The position numbers and the translations under genes are program-made. Under the pieces are notes generated by a model, which did no database searches, had not been told where the DNA came from, and worked only from the letters and a program-made list of their open reading frames with translations. 49,548 nt of DNA from positions 1-49,548 of IMG/VR virus record IMGVR_UViG_3300030117_007285; one strand, 5' to 3'. This stretch comes from a virus. This document shows positions 37,351 through 43,591 of the stretch, piece by piece; within the stretch, counting starts at the first letter, position 1, and every line of letters starts with the position of its first letter.

Positions 37351-37873
37351 AATTACATTAGAAAATCCAATTGATGCAAAATTGAAACTTAAGGCTAGAA
37401 AAACAGTGCGTGGTGATATTGTTATATTAGATCATCCGGACATTGATATTGTAGTATCCCCGCACGAAAATAGAGTTGTTGCGTATTCTAAGAAAGAATA
37501 TGGAGATCATGTTTACGCGCTACAATCTAGGTTATTTGATTATTTAGTAAGAAAAGGTTGTATTTTGAACGGCTCCGTACGTTCTAGTAATGTGTATAGC
37601 TCCATTCAGGGTTTTCTTTTACCAGACACTGATAGTCAAAAAAAAGTAGATCCTCATCAAATCGCAATTTATTTGATAGCAAAATTTTTGAAAAGTGAAC
37701 TTGGTGAGCAAGATGTTATCGATGATTATCAAAAAGCCTATGATGATCTTTTAACTGATCCCCCCGAAGAGGACGCCACTAGATTAGGCAAAGTACCCCA
37801 TCAGCCAACCAAAGGAGATGCCTATGCAAATACCGGTAACTACTTTGGCCTCTATGGTTACTACGGAGAATAA
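37343..37873 (+). CDS. unknown protein in head-assembly cluster
   Basis: This 176-residue protein starts with beta-type segments (IKITLENPIDAKLKLKARKT, DIVILDHPDIDIVVSPHENR), then a helical middle (GDHVYALQSRLFDYLVRKG, DPHQIAIYLIAKFLKSE) and a Gly/Tyr-rich end (YANTGNYFGLYGYYGE). Charged throughout, with no membrane segment and no catalytic motif that I recognise. It is directly followed by the next start codon without a gap. Location between portal and prohead protease argues for a role in head assembly, as with the gene before it. No family name is offered. Composition matches neighbours, so it is probably a native resident of this cluster. Confidence 0.5.
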   Translation: MIKITLENPIDAKLKLKARKTVRGDIVILDHPDIDIVVSPHENRVVAYSKKEYGDHVYALQSRLFDYLVRKGCILNGSVRSSNVYSSIQGFLLPDTDSQKKVDPHQIAIYLIAKFLKSELGEQDVIDDYQKAYDDLLTDPPEEDATRLGKVPHQPTKGDAYANTGNYFGLYGYYGE

Positions 37874-38182
37874 ATGAATTTAATACATTTTGTTTTATGT
37901 GCTTACGGTTTGACAATGATCGTAGTGTATGGTTCTATATTTGAAAAATTTAGAAAATTAACGGATAAAGCAGGCTTCTACGGAAAGTTATTTAGATGTC
38001 CTTTGTGCTTTGGCTTTTGGGCTGGGGTATTTTTATGGAGTATTAATCCGTATACAGAACTATTTACATTTGATTACATTTTAATAAATGCTTTTCTTTT
38101 AGGGTGTCTGTCTTCAGGAACAAGCTATTTATTAGCAATGCTTATAAATGATTTTGGTTTGAAAATAAACCAAAAGGAGTAA
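37874..38182 (+). CDS. small membrane protein with CPLC motif (DUF1360-like)
   Basis: This 102-residue protein has three hydrophobic segments: residues about 4-22 (IHFVLCAYGLTMIVVYG), 46-57 (FGFWAGVFLWSI) and 68-92 (YILINAFLLGCLSSGTSYLL). The motif RCPLCFGFWAG (Cys42, Cys45) just before the second segment is the hallmark I associate with DUF1360-type membrane proteins of bacteria and phages, whose function is unknown. Cys pairs at a membrane edge may bind metal or be redox-active. It begins on the base after the previous stop. A membrane protein between head-assembly genes is unexpected; T4 head assembly does begin at the inner membrane, so an assembly-site anchor is one possible explanation. 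Confidence 0.6.
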   Translation: MNLIHFVLCAYGLTMIVVYGSIFEKFRKLTDKAGFYGKLFRCPLCFGFWAGVFLWSINPYTELFTFDYILINAFLLGCLSSGTSYLLAMLINDFGLKINQKE

Positions 38183-38184
38183 TT

Positions 38185-38292
38185 ATGCGTAACGAGTGGA
38201 CTTCAAAGTGGAAACTACAACCTGTCCGCCGCTGCTGCAGCGGATCGATAAACGTGCGGGTGGCGCCCGCAGCAAGGATTAATAATGGCTAA
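38185..38292 (+). CDS. 35-codon ORF in GC-rich leader of the protease gene
   Basis: A short ORF starts at 38185 behind an excellent ribosome binding site, AAAAGGAG six bases upstream, and ends at 38292, overlapping the first eight bases of the protease gene. Its product (MRNEWTSKWKLQPVRR then two Cys and an Ala/Arg/Asn-rich end) has Trp, Cys and Arg residues but no family I recognise. Its second half coincides with the GC-rich hairpin region, so the codons there may be by-products of RNA structure. It could be a genuine micro-protein, or a leader ORF whose translation opens the protease start. The strong ribosome binding site is the main argument; homologues elsewhere would decide. Confidence 0.4.
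   Translation: MRNEWTSKWKLQPVRRCCSGSINVRVAPAARINNG
38229..38271 (+). promoter_or_regulatory. two GC-rich hairpins before the protease ribosome binding site
   Basis: Two perfect stems sit in a row: CCGCTG-CTG-CAGCGG (38229-38243) and TGCGGG-TGGCG-CCCGCA (38255-38271). The second ends three bases before the AAGGA ribosome binding site of the gene at 38285. The stretch 38217-38277 is about two-thirds G+C in an AT-rich genome. Neither stem is followed by a T-run, so they are not intrinsic terminators. A role in translation control, mRNA processing or a structured RNA is inferred. Confidence 0.5.
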
Positions 38293-38929
38293 ACAACTTT
38301 TAAGAGAATTTTTTGAATTAAAATGCGACGATAGAGGATGTCAAGACTTATTAAATGAAAATGAGAAAAGAATGGTTACTCAAGGTTTTCTTGTCTTCCC
38401 TGCGAAATTACAACAATGTAACGTTAGAAATGGTAATGGCAGAACCTATCCACGCGATGTTTTAGAAAGAGAAGTTGAAAATTATCAAAAGTTGATTAGA
38501 GAAAATAGAGCTATTGGTGAGTGTGATCATCCTGACGATTCAGTTATTAATCTTAAAAATGCATCTCATATTATTACGAGAATGTATTGGGATGGCGATA
38601 GTGTATTGGGCACTGTTAAAGTGCTTAAAACACCCTCTGGAAACATTCTTAGAGGACTTTATGAGAGCGGCGTATTGTTTGGTTTTTCTTCTAGAGCAAT
38701 GGGCTCACTACAAGAGGGTCGCGACGATGATGGCAAATCAATTCAAGTAGTGCAGGATGATCTTCAGCTGATTTGTTTTGATGCGGTATCTGAGCCATCT
38801 TCACCAGGGGCTTATGTTTTGGAGCCCAAGTATGATCAGATTAAACTTAAAATGGCTGAAAATACGACGAAAAGTTTTTTCACCAAAGGTGATAGAATTA
38901 ATCGTATTCTAAACGAAATAAAATTTTAA
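38285..38929 (+). CDS. 21: gp21-like prohead core protease
   Basis: This 214-residue serine protease matures the prohead by cutting scaffold and capsid proteins. Expected catalytic residues are present: His82 in GECDHPDD and the serine pair 135-136 in FGFSSRAMGS, as in the S80 (gp21) family. Other family hallmarks are NGNGRTYPRDVLEREV near residue 50 and a late strand LICFDAVSEPSSPGAYVLE with an acidic residue near 167. T4 gp21 has 212 residues. It precedes a Gln-rich gene, the bS21-like gene and scaffold. Its leader is unusual, with GC-rich hairpins and a short overlapping ORF. T4 gp21 cuts after Glu in L/I-x-E sites; candidate sites are seen in the capsid protein N-terminus. Confidence 0.92.
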   Translation: MAKQLLREFFELKCDDRGCQDLLNENEKRMVTQGFLVFPAKLQQCNVRNGNGRTYPRDVLEREVENYQKLIRENRAIGECDHPDDSVINLKNASHIITRMYWDGDSVLGTVKVLKTPSGNILRGLYESGVLFGFSSRAMGSLQEGRDDDGKSIQVVQDDLQLICFDAVSEPSSPGAYVLEPKYDQIKLKMAENTTKSFFTKGDRINRILNEIKF

Positions 38930-38939
38930 AAAGGGTAAG

Positions 38940-39362
38940 ATGAAAAAATCACAATTAAAACATGTTATTAAACCTATAGTTAAACAATGCTTAAATGAAC
39001 TTCTTATCGAGCAAGGTTTATTATCTAATATTATTTCTGAAGTTGTAAAAGGCATACAGCCTATACAACAACAAACAACACAACAGCCAATTGCTGTTGC
39101 TGAACAACAAAAGCTGCTGCAACAGCAAAGATTTGAATTGCAAGAGCAAAAACAGCAGATGATAAAAGAAAATAAAAGAAAACTTCTGGATGCGGCCGGC
39201 TTTGGAGTCGACGTGTTTAGAGGAACAAATCCAATTGAAGAAGCTAGTGACCCTTCAAATGGAAAAGCAGGCGCCTTAAGTGGCGTATCAGCAAATGACC
39301 CAGGCGTGGATATCAATGGAATTATGGCAATTGCTAATCGCGACTGGAGTAAAATGATTTAG
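38940..39362 (+). CDS. Gln-rich coiled-coil protein between protease and bS21-like gene
   Basis: This 140-residue protein has a basic N-terminal helix (KKSQLKHVIKPIVKQCLNEL), a glutamine-rich low-complexity and probably coiled-coil centre, residues about 42-80 (VAEQQKLLQQQRFELQEQKQ), and a C-terminal Gly/Asp/Asn segment (SGVSANDPGVDINGIMAIAN). It lies ten bases after the protease gene with an AAGGG ribosome binding site. No family is recognised. Position suggests a prohead core or scaffold-associated protein. The cysteine-rich reading frame on the reverse strand is an artefact of the CAA/CAG repeats. Confidence 0.55.
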   Translation: MKKSQLKHVIKPIVKQCLNELLIEQGLLSNIISEVVKGIQPIQQQTTQQPIAVAEQQKLLQQQRFELQEQKQQMIKENKRKLLDAAGFGVDVFRGTNPIEEASDPSNGKAGALSGVSANDPGVDINGIMAIANRDWSKMI

Positions 39363-39370
39363 AGGTAATT

Positions 39371-39607
39371 ATGGGAAGTAAAAAACCTATCAACGTCGAG
39401 GTTAAACCGAGACATAGAGACGAACCACCTGAAAAATTAATAAAACGTTTTATGAAAAAAGTTAAAAATGAGAGAATCATTGAAAAAACTTTAGATAAAA
39501 GAAGATATACAAAACCTTCTGTAAAACGCAGGAAAGAAAAAATCAGAAGAAAAAAATTAATGCAGAAGCTAAATCAAAAGCGTAAGCAATTACTCGATGA
39601 TAAATAG
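39371..39607 (+). CDS. bS21-like ribosomal small-subunit protein
   Basis: This 78-residue, very basic protein aligns without gaps to bacterial ribosomal protein bS21. From residue 18, EPPEKLIKRFMKKVKNERII runs on to KTLDKRRYTKPS; compared with E. coli [20 protein letters not shown] then AEVRRREFYEKPT, the EP, RF, Y and KP positions all agree in spacing. The N-terminal INVEV strand and the Arg/Lys-rich tail also fit. bS21 sits near the mRNA exit and anti-Shine-Dalgarno region of the 30S subunit and helps initiation. Phage-borne bS21 is known from marine and large phages and may bias host ribosomes. Its location between protease and scaffold is notable, so a structural role cannot be excluded. 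Ribosome binding site: AGAGGTAATT. Confidence 0.82.
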   Translation: MGSKKPINVEVKPRHRDEPPEKLIKRFMKKVKNERIIEKTLDKRRYTKPSVKRRKEKIRRKKLMQKLNQKRKQLLDDK

Positions 39608-39630
39608 AAAAGCATTTTAGTTTAATTAAT

Positions 39631-39640
39631 ACTAATTAAG
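39631..39640 (+). promoter_or_regulatory. ACTAATTAAG late-promoter-like element
   Basis: ACTAATTAAG, eight of ten bases matching the ACTAATTATA element, lies in the 56-base gap before the scaffold gene, ending 23 bases before its ATG. It follows an AT palindrome (TTAATTAATACTAATTAA). It may start a transcript for scaffold and major capsid protein. Inference from recurrence. Confidence 0.4.
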
Positions 39641-39663
39641 AATAGGTCAAGGGAGTTTTATAT

Positions 39664-40950
39664 ATGTCTTCATCTATGCTAGAGCAAGCAATTATTGACG
39701 CGAAAGAGTTAAAAGAATCAGCACAAAGAAACGCTGAAGAAGCAATTGTTGAAAAATATCAATTTGAGATCAAAGAAGCGGTTGAAAAAATCTTAGAACA
39801 GGACGATCTTGGATTGGGTGGGGCTGATATGGGCGGCGGTTTAGGCGCCGCCGCAGCTGGTAAACCAGAGTCAGCTAAACAGCCAGAGGCTGGTAAAGAT
39901 CAAGTTGACATGGTACTTGAACAACTTCCTTTTCTTCAGACAACAGATGATAATGAGGTTATAGAATTAGATTTAGCTAAATTAGAAGAATCTTTAAATA
40001 TTGTTAGTGAAGTAGATGAAACAGCATTTGAAGAAAGGTTTGAAGATGATAAAGATGAGTTTAAAGTCGATGCTAAAGATTTAGGATTAGATGAAGAACT
40101 TGAACTTGAAGAAGATATGCTTGAGGAAGATGATTTAGATGAAGAAGTCACGGTTAACTTAAGTAAAGAACAGGCCGAAGAATTAATTCAGCGAGGTCTA
40201 GGCAAACCCGAAGGTGGAGGTGCATCTCCAATAGCCGAAGACCTCTCATTGGAAGAGATGATCGCTGAAGCTCTTGAAGAGATGCTTGGCGAGGAAGATG
40301 TTCTAGAAGAAGACGAAGATCTATTTGAGATCGAGGATCTTGAAGAGGAGAAAAAGCCAGACTTTCCTGATGTGGATGGCGATGGTGACACAAAAGAGCC
40401 TATTTCAAAAGCTCAAAAGGATAAAAAGGAAAAAGAAGGCGGCGAGAGTAAAAAAGATAAAGATTATTCCAATGTGCCTCCTCAACTTCGAAAGCATATG
40501 CAAAAAGAATCAAAACTTCTCCAAAGAAAAAACAAAACTCTTATTAAAGAGCAAACAAGAATGAGCAGCAAAGTCCAGCTGCTTGAAAATAAACTTGATA
40601 AATATGGCACAGTCATCGATCAACTTAAACAAAAGTTGGACGAAAGCAATTTAGCTAGCGCTAAGTTGTTATATCAAAACCGTGTTCTAGATAGCGTCTC
40701 CTTGAATGAGCGACAGAAAGATAGAATTGTCGAAGCAATTAAAGATGCGGAAACCGTTGAAGAAGCCAAAATTATTTTTGAAACTCTTCAAAGTACAGTG
40801 GAAACGGCCGGTCAATCCAGTCGCGGAAAAGAATCACTGGACGAAGTTGTTTATCGCGGATCTTCAGCTTTTATGCCTCTTAAAGAGGATAAACAAAAGG
40901 TATCCGATCCTTTTGTTGCAAGAATGAAAACTCTTGCAGGACTTAAATAA
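39664..40950 (+). CDS. 22: gp22-like prohead scaffold protein
   Basis: This 428-residue, highly acidic protein lies between protease and capsid genes, as in T4. Residues about 95-232 are runs of Glu and Asp (for example LDEELELEEDMLEEDDLDEE), fitting a scaffold that is degraded into acidic peptides. A DVDGDGDTKEPI segment at 236-247 resembles a calcium loop. Residues about 280-345 form a coiled coil (KLLQRKNKTLIKEQTRMSSK). The C-terminal LNERQKDRIVEAIKDAETVE and the ending AFMPLKEDKQKVSDPFVARM match gp22-type scaffolds. T4 gp22 is 269 residues; the extra length is in the acidic part. A GGGAG ribosome binding site and a promoter-like element lie in the 56-base gap before it. Confidence 0.88.
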   Translation: MSSSMLEQAIIDAKELKESAQRNAEEAIVEKYQFEIKEAVEKILEQDDLGLGGADMGGGLGAAAAGKPESAKQPEAGKDQVDMVLEQLPFLQTTDDNEVIELDLAKLEESLNIVSEVDETAFEERFEDDKDEFKVDAKDLGLDEELELEEDMLEEDDLDEEVTVNLSKEQAEELIQRGLGKPEGGGASPIAEDLSLEEMIAEALEEMLGEEDVLEEDEDLFEIEDLEEEKKPDFPDVDGDGDTKEPISKAQKDKKEKEGGESKKDKDYSNVPPQLRKHMQKESKLLQRKNKTLIKEQTRMSSKVQLLENKLDKYGTVIDQLKQKLDESNLASAKLLYQNRVLDSVSLNERQKDRIVEAIKDAETVEEAKIIFETLQSTVETAGQSSRGKESLDEVVYRGSSAFMPLKEDKQKVSDPFVARMKTLAGLK

Positions 40951-40951
40951 A

Positions 40952-40968
40952 TTGTTTATGTTAAACAA
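40952..40968 (+). promoter_or_regulatory. perfect hairpin in the leader of the major capsid gene
   Basis: TTGTTTA-TGT-TAAACAA is a perfect seven-base-pair inverted repeat, three bases before the AAGGAG ribosome binding site of the capsid gene. It has no T-run, so it is not a standard terminator. Possible roles are mRNA stabilisation, a processing site, or an operator. Seen in sequence; function is inference. Confidence 0.45.
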
Positions 40969-40986
40969 AAAGGAGATAAAAAAACA

Positions 40987-42804
40987 ATGTCTATTTTAGG
41001 TAAACTAACTGAAGGCGTCGTTAGTCGTGACATGAAAAAAGAAGGTGCGGCCCTGCTTAATAAGTGGGAACAAACCGGTCTTTTGGAAGGTCTACAAGGC
41101 GACGTTGAAAAAAACAACATGGCTCGTCTACTTGAGAACCAAGCCAAGCAGCTTCTTAAAGAGGCCGCATCTTCAATGGCTGGTGGTGATGTAGAAGGTT
41201 TCGCTGCTGTAGCGTTTCCTATTGTTCGTCGTGTATTCGGCGGACTTATTGCTAATGACCTTGTGAGCGTTCAGCCAATGTCGCTTCCGTCTGGTCTTAT
41301 TTTCTTCCTTGACTTTACTTTCGGTGGAGCCGAGGATAGCGAAGGTAATACTATAACTGATCGTGATGGCTTCCTTAACGGAACATCGCTTTACGGCGGT
41401 GGCAAAGTTGGGTCAGAACTTACTGGCGGTGTTGATCTTGCTGGTAGAGCTGGTACTAACGCTGGTCAATTTTATGGCTTGACTAACGGTTATACCTCAC
41501 CAACTGGCACCATTGGTTCCTTCTCGGTGTTGTCCTCTGGCACGATGGATCAGGGCGGCAAAGCTTCAAGCTTCTTCGACGGGACCACTTCACCATTTGA
41601 TACTTTAGATGATGTCAACAGCACACTACGTTATGATCCAGATCTTGTATCCGGTTCACACTGGTTTATTGCTGAAGTTGATTTAACAGCTGCTACGCCA
41701 GCACAATTCAACTTTGACAACTTAGTGTCTATTGCACTTACAGGTGCTGATAATCCAGCTACAGCTGGCTCAACCACACCAGTAACGTTAGTGCGTCGTT
41801 TAACTCAGCTAGATGGAGAGGATGACACTAAGGCAAATCTAGTTTTTGTAACTACTGCATCGTCGGGTGTAACGGTGGCAAGTGAGATCCATGCAGCAAA
41901 GCTCAGAATTCAAAGCTTTGTTGCTCAATGCGCAATAAAAGATGATTTTATTGCTGCATCTGGTGATAACAAGATTGGAGCCGTTGTGGGCGATACTGCA
42001 TTTGGACTTGAGGGAGCGGAAGAAATTCCAGAAATTAACCTTAAGGTCGATTCCGTATCGGTAACTGCAATGACCAAAAAGCTCAAGGCAAAGTGGACTC
42101 CAGAATTAGGTCAAGACCTAAACGCTTACCACAACCTTGATGCCGAGGTCGAGCTTACTTCAATTCTCTCTGAGCAAATTGCACTAGAAATTGATCGTGA
42201 GATCGTTGAGGACCTTGTTAAAGGTGCAACCGGTGCGACTTATTACTGGTCGCGCAGCCCGGGCCTCTTCGTTGATAAAAATACTGGTGCAGAGGTTGGA
42301 GCATCTTCGGCTGCGCCAGACTTCACCGGTACCGTCTCAGAGTGGTACGAGACACTGCTTGAGACAATCAATGACGTATCGGCACAGATTCACCGTAAGA
42401 CTCTACGCGGTGGCGCAAACTTTATTGTTACCTCACCAGAGGTTGCGTCCATCCTAGAGATGACTTCCGGTTTCCGTGCTAGTGTTACTGTTGAGGGTCC
42501 GAAAGGAACTGCTGGTCCTCAAAACGTTGGTTCTTTGAACAAGCGTTTAGATGTCCATGTTGATCCTTACTTCCCACGTAACCTCATTCTTGTAGGCCGA
42601 CGTGGAGGATCTTTCCTAGAGAGCGGATATGTATACGCTCCATACGTGCCACTACAAGTCACGCCTACCATCTTTGGTGTGGAAGACTTCGTACCACGTA
42701 AGGGTGTCATGACTCGCTATGCGAAGAAAATGGTTCGACCAGATATGTACGGTCTAGTCATTTGTCGCGGACTCTTAGGTGAGAGCGGCGCTACCTCCGC
42801 ATAA
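40987..42804 (+). CDS. 23: gp23-like major capsid protein
   Basis: This 605-residue protein forms the capsid hexamers. The N-terminus has a cleavable region with L-x-E candidate sites for the gp21 protease (Glu34, Glu50 and Glu59). Family landmarks are FPIVRRVFGGLIANDLVSVQ then PMSLPSGLIFFLDFTFG near residue 95, the MTKKLKAKWTPELGQDLNAY segment near 365, and a C-terminal VFG-type ending around RMKYAKKMVRPDMYGLVICR-like sequence (here TRYAKKMVRPDMYG). T4 gp23 has 521 residues. Arginine is encoded mostly by CGT and CGC, unlike the AGA-rich tail genes, a sign of selection for high expression. It is preceded by a hairpin and AAGGAG and followed 31 bases later by a strong terminator. Confidence 0.96.
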   Translation: MSILGKLTEGVVSRDMKKEGAALLNKWEQTGLLEGLQGDVEKNNMARLLENQAKQLLKEAASSMAGGDVEGFAAVAFPIVRRVFGGLIANDLVSVQPMSLPSGLIFFLDFTFGGAEDSEGNTITDRDGFLNGTSLYGGGKVGSELTGGVDLAGRAGTNAGQFYGLTNGYTSPTGTIGSFSVLSSGTMDQGGKASSFFDGTTSPFDTLDDVNSTLRYDPDLVSGSHWFIAEVDLTAATPAQFNFDNLVSIALTGADNPATAGSTTPVTLVRRLTQLDGEDDTKANLVFVTTASSGVTVASEIHAAKLRIQSFVAQCAIKDDFIAASGDNKIGAVVGDTAFGLEGAEEIPEINLKVDSVSVTAMTKKLKAKWTPELGQDLNAYHNLDAEVELTSILSEQIALEIDREIVEDLVKGATGATYYWSRSPGLFVDKNTGAEVGASSAAPDFTGTVSEWYETLLETINDVSAQIHRKTLRGGANFIVTSPEVASILEMTSGFRASVTVEGPKGTAGPQNVGSLNKRLDVHVDPYFPRNLILVGRRGGSFLESGYVYAPYVPLQVTPTIFGVEDFVPRKGVMTRYAKKMVRPDMYGLVICRGLLGESGATSA

Positions 42805-42835
42805 AACTAATTTAATTTAGTTTAAACAAATCCGA

Positions 42836-42872
42836 CCCCGTGTTTCTTTTGAGGCACGGGGTTTTTTGTTTT
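42836..42872 (+). terminator. intrinsic terminator after the major capsid gene
   Basis: CCCCGTG (42836-42842) pairs perfectly with CACGGGG (42855-42861) across a 12-base loop and is followed by TTTTTTGTTTT. This is a textbook Rho-independent terminator placed right after the most heavily expressed late gene. Confidence 0.93.
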
Positions 42873-42880
42873 GGGGCTTG

Positions 42881-42890
42881 ACTATTTATT
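42881..42890 (+). promoter_or_regulatory. ACTATTTATT late-promoter-like element after terminator
   Basis: ACTATTTATT matches ACTAATTATA at eight of ten positions and begins nine bases after the capsid terminator, 38 bases before the gene at 42929. A TTGACT also precedes it (42878) and could act as a -35 box. A promoter here would restart transcription after the terminator. Inference. Confidence 0.35.
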
Positions 42891-42928
42891 GTAAAGTAAC
42901 ACAAGAGGGTGTGTTATGGAGGAAAAAA

Positions 42929-43204
42929 ATGGCTAGGCAATCAGTTGGAAACATAAAAAGATTAGTAGAGCAAATTGTTGGAGATGTTTTGTTTAAGGCA
43001 AACGTGCTACCAACAGCGAATGGAGGGGCCGAGCTAGGGTCGCGAGAAAATAGATTTGCAAATATATATTGTCAAGACTTAAATCTTGCTAATGAGCGCG
43101 GAGACTATACAGTTATTGAGGAAGAAGAATATCTTTCTTTAAGAAACAACAAAACGGGCAAAGTTTATAAATTTGTTTTGGAAGAGATAAAGGAGGAGGA
43201 ATAA
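42929..43204 (+). CDS. small virion fibre or decoration protein
   Basis: The 91-residue product starts at 42929, where GGAGG lies six bases upstream; an in-frame ATG at 42866 would lie inside the terminator and is rejected. The sequence runs MARQSVGNIKRLVEQIVGDV, then AELGSRENRFANIYCQDLNL, NERGDYTVIEEEEYLSLRNN and TGKVYKFVLEEI. The G-S-x-x-x-R-F-A-N-I-Y-x-x-D-L-x-L-x-N-E-R-G-D-Y/W-T-x-I-E-E-E pattern is frequent in marine phages, in fibre or head-decoration proteins. Directly after the capsid terminator it opens a small cassette. Function is inferred from that pattern and from its neighbours. Confidence 0.65.
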   Translation: MARQSVGNIKRLVEQIVGDVLFKANVLPTANGGAELGSRENRFANIYCQDLNLANERGDYTVIEEEEYLSLRNNKTGKVYKFVLEEIKEEE

Positions 43205-43205
43205 A

Positions 43206-43493
43206 ATGCCTATTGATATAAGCGGCAGTAATGGACAAACTACCATTAGCGGCAGCAGCACAACAATTAGTGGCTCTGGTGGAACTACGGTTATCAGCGG
43301 AAGTGTTTTGAGTGGATCGGAAGGCGCACCAGCATTTTCTCTACCGGTAGGACCTCTAAGTATTACAGGTTCATATCAAACCACTGGGAGTATGGTAATT
43401 GTTTCTGGATCAGATGGCTGTTATCAATTGTATGTTTTGTTACCTTCTGGCTCATCAATGCAGTGGGTAGACATAACCGGCTCTTGTTCATAA
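43206..43493 (+). CDS. Ser/Gly-rich repeat protein (ISGS repeats)
   Basis: This 95-residue protein is built of short repeats, I-S-G-S or close variants, in its first 40 residues (DISGSNGQTTISGSSTTISG, then SGGTTVISGSVLSGS). The end is less repetitive (QLYVLLPSGSSMQWVDITGS). The hydrophobic-Ser-Gly-Ser pattern with alternating Thr suggests a beta-structured, fibre-like shaft. No enzyme motif and no signal peptide. It follows the previous gene after one base, with GGAGGAATAAA as the ribosome binding site, and so is probably co-translated. A small fibre or surface decoration is plausible; no family is recognised. Confidence 0.55.
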   Translation: MPIDISGSNGQTTISGSSTTISGSGGTTVISGSVLSGSEGAPAFSLPVGPLSITGSYQTTGSMVIVSGSDGCYQLYVLLPSGSSMQWVDITGSCS

Positions 43494-43561
43494 TAATATA
43501 ATTCACTTTATAACTCTTTATTAACTACTTACTATACCCATGTTTCTGACATGATTATAAA

Positions 43562-43574
43562 TGGCCGAGGGCCA
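43562..43574 (+). promoter_or_regulatory. hairpin just before the ribosome binding site of 43592
   Basis: TGGCC-GAG-GGCCA is a perfect five-base-pair stem one base before AGGGAGGG. A TATAAATG box (43556-43563), one base off the T4 late promoter TATAAATA, overlaps its edge. In the 98-base gap this may be a promoter and a leader hairpin. Both are short enough to be chance. Confidence 0.3.
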
Positions 43575-43591
43575 AGGGAGGGTTTTAAATT

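Noticed and set aside
38183-38284. The GC-rich stem region as a tRNA gene.
   Set aside because: No cloverleaf, T-arm consensus or anticodon arm could be placed; only two isolated hairpins are found.
38909-39316. Cysteine-rich 135-codon reverse frame.
   Set aside because: Caused by CAA/CAG repeats of the Gln-rich forward gene read as TGC/TGT on the other strand.
39936-40393. Ser-rich and other reverse frames over the scaffold gene.
   Set aside because: They mirror the Glu/Asp codon runs of the acidic scaffold.
42866-42928. Upstream in-frame start for the 42929 gene.
   Set aside because: It lies in the T-tract of the capsid terminator and lacks a ribosome binding site; 42929 has GGAGG at good spacing.
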